Assembly: GCF_019797845.1 (NCBI RefSeq)
Contig: NZ_CP081864.1
Coordinates: forward strand, 1 to 64,000
Origin: Symbiopectobacterium purcellii
GTDB taxonomy: Bacteria > Pseudomonadota > Gammaproteobacteria > Enterobacterales > Enterobacteriaceae
Length of the DNA stretch: 64,000 nucleotides
Direction: 5' to 3'
Part shown: piece by piece, positions 11,597 to 20,364 of the stretch
Position numbering within the stretch: the stretch's first letter is position 1
Layout of the letters: each line of letters opens with the position of its first letter
Position numbers and translations under genes: made by a program
Notes under the pieces: generated by a model
Databases searched by the model: none
What the model saw: the letters and a program-made list of their open reading frames with translations, nothing else
What the model was told of the DNA's origin: nothing

Positions 11597-13240
11597 ATGA
11601 CTAACGCAGATTTCAGCGGAAAAACCGTTATTGAAAAAGGAGTTAACCCCTCTTCAGTGAGCTCCGCGTGCTTTATCGGCGTGGATGTCGGATCTGCCAG
11701 CGTCAGGGCCGGTGTCTTCGACAGTCGTGGCCAGCGGTTAGCGTTTGCCGTCCGTCCTATTAGCCAGTTCCATCCTCGCGCCAATGTGGTTGAACAATCT
11801 TCTGCTGAGATCTGGCAGAACGTCTGCGCGGTTATCAAAGAAGCGGTCGCGCTGTCCGGTGTTGCGCCGCAGCGCGTGCGTTCTATTGGTTTTGATGCCA
11901 CCTGCTCGCTGGTGGTGGTGGGCGCACAAGGGCAGCGTATTTCCGTCGCTGAAGACGGGGACGCCACGCGCGACATCATCATGTGGATGGATCACCGCGC
12001 GGCGCAGGAAACCGCTGACATCAATGCGACCGGCGATGACGCGCTGCGCTATGTCGGTGGTGAAGTCAGTATCGAGATGGAACTGCCAAAAGTGCTGTGG
12101 CTCAAGCGCCATTTCCCTGAGCGTTATCGCCAGGCCTGGCGGCTGTTCGATCTGGCGGATTATCTGGTATGGCACGCCACCGGCGCGGATGTTGCCAGCG
12201 TATGTACCCTGACCTGCAAATGGAACTACCTGGCGCATGAACAGCGTTTCAGTCAGCCGTTGTTACAGGCCGTCGGTCTTGATGATTTGCCCGAAAAAAT
12301 TCCCACCACTATTTTGGATCTGGGCGTCAAAGCCGGACAGTTACAGCCTGATGTGGCGCTGGCGTGCGGCTTGAACACCGATGTCGCTGTCGCCAGCGGC
12401 ATGATCGACGCCCATGCGGGCGGGTTGGCGCTGGTGGGCAGTCAGCCCGAGGGTAGCCTGGCGCTGATCAGCGGTACATCTAACTGCCATATGCTGGTGA
12501 ATCGTGAGCCGGTGATGGTGCCCGGCGTCTGGGGACCCTACTGGGGGGCGAGGTTGCTCAACGGCTGGCTGAGTGAAGGCGGACAAAGTGCCGCCGGAGC
12601 ACTGGTGGAATGGACGCTACGTCAACACGCGAGCTGGACCGACGCGCAACAGCAAGCCGAACAGCAGGGCATCAGTGTTTATACCCTTTTGAACCACTGG
12701 GTGGACGATCTTGAGCAGCGTGAGCCCTTCCCGACCCGCCATTTGCACGTGCTGGCTGACCATCATGGTAATCGTTCACCGCGCGCCACCCCACACGCGC
12801 GCGGCGCGGTCTACGGGTTGACGCTGGAACACGGGCCGGATGCGCTGGCGCGGCTCTATCTCGCCACCTTACAAGCCATTGCCTACGGTACGCGCCATAT
12901 CATCGACAGCATGAATCAGGCCGGGCATCAGATTACCCGCGTGGTGATGTGCGGTGGGGCCACCAAGAACCCGCTCTGGCTGCGGGAATACGCCAATATC
13001 ACGGGTTGCGATATTCATCTGGCGAGCGAAGAAGATGCGGTCACGCTCGGTGCGGCGTTGCTGGGGGCAGTGGCGGCGGAATGTTACCCGACACTACCGG
13101 AAGCGGCGGCGGCGCTGGTGCGCGCTGGCGCGACCATTGCTACAGATCCGCAGTACGGTGCGTTCCATGCGGCTAAATATGGCGTCTATCTCCAGATGTA
13201 TGACGATGTGCAGCGCGCACAACGGCTGATGCAGGATTAA
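11597..13240 (+). CDS. FGGY-family carbohydrate kinase, D-ribulokinase-like
   Basis: ATP-dependent sugar kinase of 547 residues. The start is the ATG giving MTNADFSGKTVIEKG, eight bases after GAGG; an earlier in-frame TTG lies inside the operator palindrome. The FGGY fold shows the N-terminal phosphate motif GVDVGSASVRAGVFD near residue 25, FDATCSLVVV near 90, MWMDHRA near 122, and C-terminal CGGATKNPLWLREYAN. This layout and length resemble the YDR109c/YpCarbK subgroup, some members of which phosphorylate D-ribulose. First gene of a co-directional catabolic set, so the substrate is probably the ketose made by the isomerase next door. Confidence 0.87.
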   Translation: MTNADFSGKTVIEKGVNPSSVSSACFIGVDVGSASVRAGVFDSRGQRLAFAVRPISQFHPRANVVEQSSAEIWQNVCAVIKEAVALSGVAPQRVRSIGFDATCSLVVVGAQGQRISVAEDGDATRDIIMWMDHRAAQETADINATGDDALRYVGGEVSIEMELPKVLWLKRHFPERYRQAWRLFDLADYLVWHATGADVASVCTLTCKWNYLAHEQRFSQPLLQAVGLDDLPEKIPTTILDLGVKAGQLQPDVALACGLNTDVAVASGMIDAHAGGLALVGSQPEGSLALISGTSNCHMLVNREPVMVPGVWGPYWGARLLNGWLSEGGQSAAGALVEWTLRQHASWTDAQQQAEQQGISVYTLLNHWVDDLEQREPFPTRHLHVLADHHGNRSPRATPHARGAVYGLTLEHGPDALARLYLATLQAIAYGTRHIIDSMNQAGHQITRVVMCGGATKNPLWLREYANITGCDIHLASEEDAVTLGAALLGAVAAECYPTLPEAAAALVRAGATIATDPQYGAFHAAKYGVYLQMYDDVQRAQRLMQD

Positions 13241-13298
13241 CCGGGTGCTGTCGCGCGGCGGCAGCCTCGAGAGCGTTTATTTGAATCAGGAGCAGAAC

Positions 13299-14951
13299 AT
13301 GTTGAAATTACATCTCCCCCCTTCCCCCGCCACCCTTAGCGCACAGGCAAATGAGGTGCTGTTGGTGACCAACGCCGACCTGCGCGAGCCCGCTAATGTG
13401 ACCTGCTGGCCGACACAGCGTGACTATGAAGCGCGTCTGGGGGTGGCGTTGAAAAAACTGGGTTATCAGATGAAGCGTGCGCACGCGGTGAATAATGAAC
13501 GCGGTCACGGCTTTATCAGCAGCCAGAAAGAGGGGAGCGATCTGTTCGCCGCCATTGATCCGGACGCACCGGTAATTGTGCTACTGACGGCGTGGCAGTA
13601 TTCCCACCACATCGCGCCATCGCTGGTGCATCACCGTGGCCCGATTCTGCTGCTGGCAAACTTTGATGGCACCTGGCCGGGACTGGTGGGGATGCTGTGT
13701 ATGGCGGGATGCCTGACCAGTCTGGAGCGCCCGTTCTCACGCCTGTGGTCAGAAACCTTTGATGACGCGTTCTTCCATCAAGGTCTGGAAACCTGGCTGC
13801 GCGATGGTGCGGTCAGCCACAAAACCGACTATCTGCGTCCGGTTGCACCGACTCATCCGGTGGTTGCCAGCGAAGCGGGACAGATCGGTCGTCAGGTGGG
13901 GGAACATATTTTACGTCACAAGGCGATTGTCGGGCTGTTTGATACCTTCTGTATGGGGATGATCAATGGAGTATTCCCGCTTAAAGCGATGGTGGATATT
14001 GGCATTCCGGTGGAATCCCTGTCGCAGTCGGCGCTGCTGGTGGAGATGGCAAAAGTCCCGCCCGCGCTGCGTGAAGCGTGTCTGGCATGGTATGAAGTGC
14101 GTGGCATGCAGTTCCAGTTTGGTGAAGACGGCCGCCGTGAACTGACGCGCGAACAGGTGCTTGAACAATGCGCCATGATGATTGCGATGGCGCGTTTTGT
14201 GAAACGCTTTGGGCTTTCAGCCGTTGGTGTGCAGTATCAGCAGGGTCTGAAAGACAGCTGTGCGGCCTCTGATTTCGCGGAAGGCGCCATCGGTAATCAG
14301 GAGCGTTTCCCGATCCCTGATGAAAACGGTGACACCATTTGGCCCGATCGCGCTATTCCTTGCGTGAATGAAGTGGATATGGGCAGTGCCATTCCGCAGG
14401 TGATGTTGGGACAACTGCTCGAAGGTTTGGGGCTACCAGCAGAAACCACACTGCATGATATTCGCTGGGGAAGCGACTATCAGGGCACCTTCTACTGGGA
14501 TTTGGAAATCTCCGGTGCGGTGCCGTTTGCTCACCTTAAGGGCGGTATTGCCGGGGCCACCGGGTATCGCCAGCCTGCCATGTTCTTCCCGTACGGCGGT
14601 TCGACCATTGCCGGACAGGGTAAAGCCGGACGCTTTATCTGGGCGCGCGCGCACTATGAGGGCACCCAGGTGGTGATGCATATTGGCACCGGTACCGGTG
14701 TTGAGCTGCCCGAAGGGGAGTTCGAGCGCCGCCGCCGCGCCACCAACTACGAGTGGCCGCTGCTCAATGCCGTGTTGGATGGCGTGAGCCGCAATGACCT
14801 GATGGCTGGGCACCAGAGTAACCACCTGACCATCGCCTATGTTGACGAGGCATTGCTGCCGGAAGTGCTGCAAGCCTTCGTGGCTCGGGCGCTGACGCAG
14901 AATATCAAGGTTTATACCGCCGGGGATGCCTGGCAGTTACTGTCAAAATAA
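13299..14951 (+). CDS. L-fucose/L-arabinose isomerase-like protein
   Basis: A 550-residue protein, start fixed by AGGAGCAGAAC before the ATG at 13299. Length and overall pattern (DTFCMGMINGVFPLKAMVDIGIPVESLSQS; CVNEVDMGSAIPQVMLGQLLEG; HIGTGTGVELPEGEFERRRR) fit the large hexameric FucI/AraA-like superfamily, which interconverts aldoses and ketoses with a metal ion. I cannot confirm the metal ligands by eye. It follows the kinase by 58 bases, so the pair would isomerise and phosphorylate the same sugar. The substrate is unknown. Confidence 0.75.
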   Translation: MLKLHLPPSPATLSAQANEVLLVTNADLREPANVTCWPTQRDYEARLGVALKKLGYQMKRAHAVNNERGHGFISSQKEGSDLFAAIDPDAPVIVLLTAWQYSHHIAPSLVHHRGPILLLANFDGTWPGLVGMLCMAGCLTSLERPFSRLWSETFDDAFFHQGLETWLRDGAVSHKTDYLRPVAPTHPVVASEAGQIGRQVGEHILRHKAIVGLFDTFCMGMINGVFPLKAMVDIGIPVESLSQSALLVEMAKVPPALREACLAWYEVRGMQFQFGEDGRRELTREQVLEQCAMMIAMARFVKRFGLSAVGVQYQQGLKDSCAASDFAEGAIGNQERFPIPDENGDTIWPDRAIPCVNEVDMGSAIPQVMLGQLLEGLGLPAETTLHDIRWGSDYQGTFYWDLEISGAVPFAHLKGGIAGATGYRQPAMFFPYGGSTIAGQGKAGRFIWARAHYEGTQVVMHIGTGTGVELPEGEFERRRRATNYEWPLLNAVLDGVSRNDLMAGHQSNHLTIAYVDEALLPEVLQAFVARALTQNIKVYTAGDAWQLLSK

Positions 14952-14959
14952 CAGGTTGT

Positions 14960-15036
14960 CAGGCGAGAGCATGCTCGGCGTTTGTGGCTCTCGCCTGTGG
15001 GGTTTATCCCGGCGCTACCTCTCGGTATGCGCCGGG
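14960..15036 (+). other. Two consecutive intergenic hairpins
   Basis: First hairpin: CAGGCGAGAGC / GCTCTCGCCTG, 11-base perfect arms (14960-14997). Second: CCCGGCGC / GCGCCGGG (15008-15036). Neither has a T-run. They fill most of the 135-base gap before the lyase gene and may partially terminate or protect the upstream mRNA, lowering or separating expression of the second half of the operon. Confidence 0.65.
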
Positions 15037-15086
15037 CAATACCGGGGAAAACGCTAAAAATTATAATTCGTTAAGGTAGAATCGCC

Positions 15087-16031
15087 ATGGCCCAGAAACA
15101 GGATGCACAGCAAAAGTATGTCGGCATTTGGCCCGTAATGCTGACGCCGTTTGATGAGAAGCGGGAAATTGATTATGACTCACTGGCTCGCCTGATCGAA
15201 TGGTATCTGGCGGCGGGGGTTCACGGTCTGTTTGCCGCTTGCCAATCCAGTGAGATGTTTTTCCTGAGCGATCGTGAAACACAGCAACTGGTGCGCTTTA
15301 TTGTGCAACAGGTGGATGGGCGTGTGCCGGTGGTGGCCTCTGGCCATACGGCCAACAGCGTGGCACAGCAGGTTGATCAACTTAACGGCGTAGCCCAGAG
15401 CGGCGTGGATGGCCTGATTCTCATCAGTAACCGTCTGGCGTTGCAGGGCGAATCCGACGAGCAGGCCTTGCAGGCGCTGCAAACCTTGACCGCGCAGTTA
15501 CCCACGTCAGTGGATCTGGGGATTTACGAATGTCCGTATCCTTATAAACGCTTGTTGTCAGACGAGACGGTTGCCTGGTGTGCGCAGAGTCAGCGTTACA
15601 CCTTTATCAAAGATACCTGCTGTGATTTACCCACCATCCGTCGCCGTCTGGCGCTGTCACAGGGTAGCCGCCTGCACCTGGCGAACGCCAATAGCCAGAC
15701 GCTGTTGGCCTCGTTCCAGGCTGGCTGTCAGGCTTATAGCGGCGTGATGGCGAATTTTCATCCGCAGCTTTATGTCTGGCTGTATGAAAACTGGCGCACC
15801 CACCCGGAACAGGCGCAGGCATTAGCAGATTATCTGGCGACAGCGGCGTTGGCGGAACACCTTGATTACCCGGCCTGCGCCAAATACTTCCAGCAGCAGG
15901 TGGGGAATTTTGCGACCCATGCTTGCCGAGTGCGTAACAGCGCGGGTTATGCCTCCACCTTCTTCCCGGCCGCCATTGATAGCATGATGCGCCTGGGAGA
16001 ATCGTTGGGCCAGCGTGTAACGAAGCCATAA
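15087..16031 (+). CDS. Dihydrodipicolinate synthase/N-acetylneuraminate lyase family protein
   Basis: Class I aldolase of 314 residues with a TIM-barrel pattern. The Schiff-base Lys is in FIKDTCCD near residue 174 and the catalytic Tyr in IYECPYPYKR near 146; the family GxxG(x)-like phosphate loop is replaced by AACQSSEMFFL. Members split or form 2-keto acids (NanA, KDG aldolase, DapA). Here it belongs to a catabolic operon rather than lysine synthesis, so a retro-aldol role on a 2-keto sugar acid is likely. It is followed by the sialidase-like gene, whose ribosome site begins on the stop codon. Confidence 0.85.
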   Translation: MAQKQDAQQKYVGIWPVMLTPFDEKREIDYDSLARLIEWYLAAGVHGLFAACQSSEMFFLSDRETQQLVRFIVQQVDGRVPVVASGHTANSVAQQVDQLNGVAQSGVDGLILISNRLALQGESDEQALQALQTLTAQLPTSVDLGIYECPYPYKRLLSDETVAWCAQSQRYTFIKDTCCDLPTIRRRLALSQGSRLHLANANSQTLLASFQAGCQAYSGVMANFHPQLYVWLYENWRTHPEQAQALADYLATAALAEHLDYPACAKYFQQQVGNFATHACRVRNSAGYASTFFPAAIDSMMRLGESLGQRVTKP

Positions 16032-16043
16032 AAGGAGATGCTG

Positions 16044-17087
16044 ATGCTGACCACACTGACGCGAGAAGCGCTGTTGCCTGCGGATCAACGCGATTTCGCC
16101 AATTGCCATGCGTCTACCCTGGCCTTGCTGCCGCAGGATACAGTGGTTGTGGCCTACTTTGCCGGCACCAAAGAGGGCGCTGGCGACACCGCCATCTGGC
16201 TGTCACGCCGTGAGCAGGGCACGTGGTTACCGCCACAGCGGGCGATTGCTGAACCGGGGCTGGCCCACTGGAATCCGGTGTTGCACTGGCAAGCCGGGCG
16301 GCTCTGGCTGTTTTATAAGGTGGGCCCGGATGTGCACCATTGGTTGACGCGGGTTGCTGTGTCTGACGATGGCGGCGTGAGCTGTTCCACGCCGGCGGCG
16401 TTAGTGGAAAACGATGCGTTACCGCGCGGTCCGGTGAAGAACAAGCTGCTGGTGATGTCGAACGGCGAATGGCTGGCACCGGGATCGGTGGAGGATGAGC
16501 GCTATTGGGATGCTTTTGTCGATATCAGCGCCGATCGCGGCTTATCGTGGCAGAAAGCCGCGATTCCTTTACAACATCAGGCTCCGGCCGCGAGCGAAGA
16601 ACAGCCGCTTTGGCAGGGATTGCAGCAGAATGCGCTGTGGGAGAATGACCTGAACCGCGTGTTCCAGTGGGACGGCGTGATTCAACCGACAGCGTGGGAG
16701 TCGTCACCGGGCCACGTGCATGTGCTGATGCGCAGTACCCGTGGACAGGTTTACCGCAGTGATTCAGACGATTACGGCAGGCATTGGCGTTCCGCCTACG
16801 CCACGGCTTTACCGAACAATAACAGCGGGATCGATGTGGTACGCACACCGGATGGCAGTCTGGTGCTGGTGTTTAACCCGATCACCGGAAACTGGAACCA
16901 GCGTTATCCGCTGTCGGTGGCGGTTTCCCGCGATAACGGTGAACAGTGGGAAATGGCGGGCGCACTGGAAACGGAGAACGGCGAATTTTCTTATCCGGCG
17001 ATCGTTTGCCAGGAAAATGCGCTTCACATCACATATACCTGGAACCGAACCAACATCATTTATCAGAAAATCAACATTATGCAGTAA
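16044..17087 (+). CDS. Sialidase-superfamily (BNR-repeat) protein without signal peptide
   Basis: A 347-residue protein with a six-bladed propeller pattern. Asp-box-like turns occur at SDDGGVSCS, SADRGLSWQ, SDDYGRHWR and SRDNGEQWE, the hallmark of sialidase/BNR propellers. The AAAGGAG site at 16031 touches an earlier ATG at 16038 and is properly spaced from the ATG at 16044, which is taken as the start. No signal peptide is seen, so it should be cytosolic. Related enzymes hydrolyse terminal nonulosonic or uronic residues. Next to a NanA-like lyase it may release the acid sugar that the lyase cleaves; this is inference. Confidence 0.8.
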   Translation: MLTTLTREALLPADQRDFANCHASTLALLPQDTVVVAYFAGTKEGAGDTAIWLSRREQGTWLPPQRAIAEPGLAHWNPVLHWQAGRLWLFYKVGPDVHHWLTRVAVSDDGGVSCSTPAALVENDALPRGPVKNKLLVMSNGEWLAPGSVEDERYWDAFVDISADRGLSWQKAAIPLQHQAPAASEEQPLWQGLQQNALWENDLNRVFQWDGVIQPTAWESSPGHVHVLMRSTRGQVYRSDSDDYGRHWRSAYATALPNNNSGIDVVRTPDGSLVLVFNPITGNWNQRYPLSVAVSRDNGEQWEMAGALETENGEFSYPAIVCQENALHITYTWNRTNIIYQKINIMQ

Positions 17088-17132
17088 GTTATCCCTTTTT
17101 ATCCGACCCTACCAATAAGAACGGAGAATACA

Positions 17133-18113
17133 ATGAAGAAGACCTTGCTCCTGCTTTTGGCGTCAATGATGCCGTTCTGCGCGAACCAGGCGTTCGCGGA
17201 ACCCTCGACGATCGGCTATGCCAAGAAAAACATCGAAGTGGTTATTCCTAAAAACCCCGGCGGTGGTACTGACACTTCTGCCAGAACCCTGATTGAATTT
17301 TCCAAGGATCATTTGCCGAAAGGGGTGATTTTTGTCCCGGTAAACAAACCGGCAGGCAACGGTATCACTGGGTTGATTGAAGTCGCCCGAGCGAAACCGG
17401 ACGGTTATAAACTGGTGATGACCACGGTAGAACTGGCGATGTTCCCGCACCAGAACAAATCACCGGTCACCTATAAAGATTTCACCCCGCTGGCCACCAC
17501 CATCGCCGACCCGGTCGCTATCGTGGTGCGTGCCGATGCGGGCTTTGACACGCTGCAAGCATTTATCGATTCTGCTAAGCAGCAGCCGGGCAAGCTCAAG
17601 GTGGGTAACTCTGGCATGGGCGCGATTTACCATCTTGCCGCGGTGAACATCGAGAAAACCACCGGCACCAAATTCAACCACATTCCCTATAACGAAGGCA
17701 CCGGACCATCGATTGCTGCGCTGATTGGTGGGCACATTGATGCGGTGCTGACCACGCCGGGCGCGGTGAAATCGCAGGTTGACGCTGGCATTCTCAAGGT
17801 GCTGGCGGTGATGGATGAGAAACGCTTTGAACTGGTGCCTGACGTGCCGACCATCAAAGAAGCCTTAGGGCTGGATGTGAACGTCAAGATGCGCGCCTGG
17901 GCAGTGCTGGCGACCACGGCGAAAGTGCCGCCGGAAGTGGCCGAACAGCTGGTGAAAGCCTTTACCGAAGTGGTCAATACCCCCGCTTATCAGGATGCGG
18001 TGAGAAAGCAGGGCATCATGCCAGTGACTATTGTCGGACAGGACGCTTACAACATGATGCGTGAAGATGATGAGCTCTACAAACAGCTTATTGCCGATAC
18101 GCTGAAGAAATAA
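17133..18113 (+). CDS. Tripartite tricarboxylate transporter binding protein (TctC/Bug)
   Basis: Periplasmic solute-binding protein of 326 residues. The signal peptide is cleaved after AFA near residue 23. The Bug-family pattern is present: an early IEVVIPKNPGGGTDTSARTL ligand loop, NKPAGNGITG, and the second-lobe motif NSGMGAIYHLAAVNIEKTTG. Bug proteins bind carboxylates such as citrate, tricarballylate and aromatic or sugar acids through two water-bridged loops. It works with the TctB and TctA proteins encoded next. A GGAG site precedes the ATG. Confidence 0.93.
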   Translation: MKKTLLLLLASMMPFCANQAFAEPSTIGYAKKNIEVVIPKNPGGGTDTSARTLIEFSKDHLPKGVIFVPVNKPAGNGITGLIEVARAKPDGYKLVMTTVELAMFPHQNKSPVTYKDFTPLATTIADPVAIVVRADAGFDTLQAFIDSAKQQPGKLKVGNSGMGAIYHLAAVNIEKTTGTKFNHIPYNEGTGPSIAALIGGHIDAVLTTPGAVKSQVDAGILKVLAVMDEKRFELVPDVPTIKEALGLDVNVKMRAWAVLATTAKVPPEVAEQLVKAFTEVVNTPAYQDAVRKQGIMPVTIVGQDAYNMMREDDELYKQLIADTLKK

Positions 18114-18124
18114 CGCTGTCGATA

Positions 18125-18151
18125 CGCTTGTCGGCCCGGTGCCGACAAGCG
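18125..18151 (+). other. Hairpin between tctC- and tctB-like genes
   Basis: Perfect 11-base arms CGCTTGTCGGC / GCCGACAAGCG with a five-base loop, starting 12 bases after the binding-protein stop and touching the GGGAG ribosome site of the next gene. Such hairpins commonly protect the binding-protein mRNA so that it is made in excess over the membrane parts. Confidence 0.7.
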
Positions 18152-18162
18152 GGAGAATTGCT

Positions 18163-18630
18163 ATGCGCAAATATGATGTGTTAGTTGGCCTGTTTTCCTT
18201 GGGGTTTGGCCTGCTGATATTGTTCCTGTCCCGTGATATGTCGATGTTTGATGAATATGGCGTTCCGGGCGAGCGTTATTGGCCCTTTGGGCTGGCGTGC
18301 CTGTTTATTCTGTTAGGCGTGTTGCAATGGGGTGTGGTGCTGAAAAACCGTTTGATGGCGGACAGAAGCATCGATTTCTCATCGGTGAATGTGCGCAAGG
18401 CCTACCTGATCGGTGCGCTGGCGGTGGGTTATGGCATCGTAATGGCCTGGGCAGGATTCATTATATCGGCAGTGATTTTTATTCCCTGCACCATGGTGCT
18501 GATGAAAGAAAAGCGTGTCTGGTTTGTTGCACTCTCCACGCTGCTGATCGTCACGGCGGTCTACCTGTTTTTCACCTATCTGTTCAACTCGCCGTTGCCG
18601 ACGGCAGAATTCAGTGATTTGGGCTTCTAG
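18163..18630 (+). CDS. Tripartite tricarboxylate transporter small membrane subunit (TctB)
   Basis: A 155-residue protein with four predicted transmembrane helices (VLVGLFSLGFGLLILFLS; FGLACLFILLGVLQWGVVL; AYLIGALAVGYGIVMAWAGF; and a C-terminal hydrophobic hairpin). The ATG at 18163 is chosen because GGGAG lies seven bases upstream; the longer reading through the hairpin is rejected. TctB subunits are poorly conserved but the length and position between TctC and TctA identify it. Confidence 0.88.
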   Translation: MRKYDVLVGLFSLGFGLLILFLSRDMSMFDEYGVPGERYWPFGLACLFILLGVLQWGVVLKNRLMADRSIDFSSVNVRKAYLIGALAVGYGIVMAWAGFIISAVIFIPCTMVLMKEKRVWFVALSTLLIVTAVYLFFTYLFNSPLPTAEFSDLGF

Positions 18631-18720
18631 CGTCAGGTCTTTTCAGCCAGATGATCTCCGTAGGCGCTGGCGTGTAGCAAACCTGTAGCGAACATAGCGA
18701 ACATAAAGAAGGGCAGTATC

Positions 18721-20259
18721 ATGAACGAAGTCCTTGCCGCGTTTTCCGTGGTATTCAGCTTTGACACGATTGCCGTGATTTTTCTCGGGGCGCTTGCGGG
18801 CATCCTGATCGGAATTATCCCCGGCCTGACGGTCAATATGGGTATCGCATTGTTATTACCGCTGACCTACTCCTTCCAAGGGGTGAGCGGGATTCTTCTT
18901 CTGCTAGGGGTGTATTGCGGTGCCGTTTATGGCGGCTCTATCACCGCGATACTGATCAGTACACCGGGCACGCCCGCCTCAGCCGCCACCGTGCTGGATG
19001 GTTATCCGATGGCCAAGCGAGGCGAAGCCGGGCGCGCGCTGGGGCTGTCCACGATGGGATCGCTGTTCGGCGGCATATTCAGTACTATCGCGTTGATTGT
19101 GATAGCGCCGATGCTGGCGACCGTTGCGACCGGATTCTCTGCGCCGGAATACTTTGCGCTGGCGATTTTCGGTATCAGTATCATTACCAGTGTTTCATCG
19201 CAGTCCATGATCAAAGGGTTAATCGGCGGCGGTATCGGGCTGGCGATCGCCACGATTGGGTTGGATCCGATGACCAGCGGCATGCGCTTTACCTTTGATT
19301 CCATCTACCTGATGGGCGGTATCTCATTTATTCCGGTACTGGTTGGCTTGTTCGCCTTTTCCCAAGGGTTGCTCAGCACCGAGGAGCACTTCCGAGAAGG
19401 CGGCATCATGCAGAAACCGGTAGCGAAAATCACCCGTATTTTACCGAGCTGGGTTGATTTCAAACGCTGCCTGCCGACCTGGGTGCGTTCGTCCGTGATC
19501 GGTACTGGCATCGGCACCATTCCCGGCGTGGGCGGCGATATCTCATCTTGGATTGCCTATAACGAAACGAAACGCTGGTCAAAACACCCGGAAGAGTTTG
19601 GTAAAGGTTCGCCGGAAGGCGTATCCGCACCTGAAGCCGGGGCCAATGCGGTTTCGGGCGGCTGTATGGTGCCGTTGATGACGTTGGGTATTCCGGGCGA
19701 TGGCGCGACGGCCATCATCATGGGGGCGTTTCTGGTGCAAGGGTTGGCGCTGGGGCCACAGCTGTTCACTGAGCATCCAGTTGAAGTCAATACCATTTTT
19801 ATTGGCCTGATGATGGCGAATATCTTTATGGGATTGCTGGGCTTCATGGGCATGAAGCTGTTCGTTAAGGTGATGGATGTGCCGCGCACGCTGCTGGTGC
19901 CCGTGATTTTGCTGCTGTGCGCCGTGGGCGCTTACACCGTTAACCACAGCATGATTGACGTTTTCGTCATGATGGGAGCCGGGCTGGTGGCTTACATCCT
20001 GATCAAGCTTGATTTCTCCATGTCGCCCATTGTGATTGGTATCATCCTTGGCCCGTTGGCAGAAACCAACCTGCGGCGCTCATTAATGATGTCGCAAGGG
20101 GATGTATCGATATTCTTTACGCGCCCGGTGTGTGCCACGTTCATTGTGATTGCGGTATTGACCCTGTTCCTGCCTATCGTGTCACCGATGTGGAAAAACT
20201 GGCGTCAAAAAGGGCTGAAAAAAAAGCAGGACGCGCAGAGTAATCAGCCGGGGGTATAA
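18721..20259 (+). CDS. Tripartite tricarboxylate transporter large membrane subunit (TctA)
   Basis: The 12-helix transport subunit, 512 residues. It has the two TctA signature segments: GIIPGLTVNMGIALLLPLTY with GAVYGGSITAILISTPGTPASAAT near the start, and the inverted-repeat copy GTIPGVGGDISSWIAYNETKRWSK followed by GEGAPEG-like SPEGVSAPEAGANAVSGGCMVPLMTLGIPG near residue 300. It uses an ion gradient with the periplasmic binding protein to import a carboxylate. A 90-base gap without features separates it from the tctB-like gene. Confidence 0.95.
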   Translation: MNEVLAAFSVVFSFDTIAVIFLGALAGILIGIIPGLTVNMGIALLLPLTYSFQGVSGILLLLGVYCGAVYGGSITAILISTPGTPASAATVLDGYPMAKRGEAGRALGLSTMGSLFGGIFSTIALIVIAPMLATVATGFSAPEYFALAIFGISIITSVSSQSMIKGLIGGGIGLAIATIGLDPMTSGMRFTFDSIYLMGGISFIPVLVGLFAFSQGLLSTEEHFREGGIMQKPVAKITRILPSWVDFKRCLPTWVRSSVIGTGIGTIPGVGGDISSWIAYNETKRWSKHPEEFGKGSPEGVSAPEAGANAVSGGCMVPLMTLGIPGDGATAIIMGAFLVQGLALGPQLFTEHPVEVNTIFIGLMMANIFMGLLGFMGMKLFVKVMDVPRTLLVPVILLLCAVGAYTVNHSMIDVFVMMGAGLVAYILIKLDFSMSPIVIGIILGPLAETNLRRSLMMSQGDVSIFFTRPVCATFIVIAVLTLFLPIVSPMWKNWRQKGLKKKQDAQSNQPGV

Positions 20260-20308
20260 ACCTTCGCGCATTATTGGTCGCGTGGTAGTGCGATGTTATA
20301 CTGCGAGC

Positions 20309-20332
20309 GGCGTTTCCCGTCGGAGAAACGCC
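20309..20332 (+). other. Hairpin between tctA-like gene and lacI-type gene
   Basis: Arms GGCGTTTC / GAAACGCC with an eight-base loop and no T-run. It lies upstream of the regulator start and may reduce read-through from the operon. Confidence 0.5.
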
Positions 20333-20364
20333 CTTCGCGATGGAGTGTTATTCAGGATCTCACT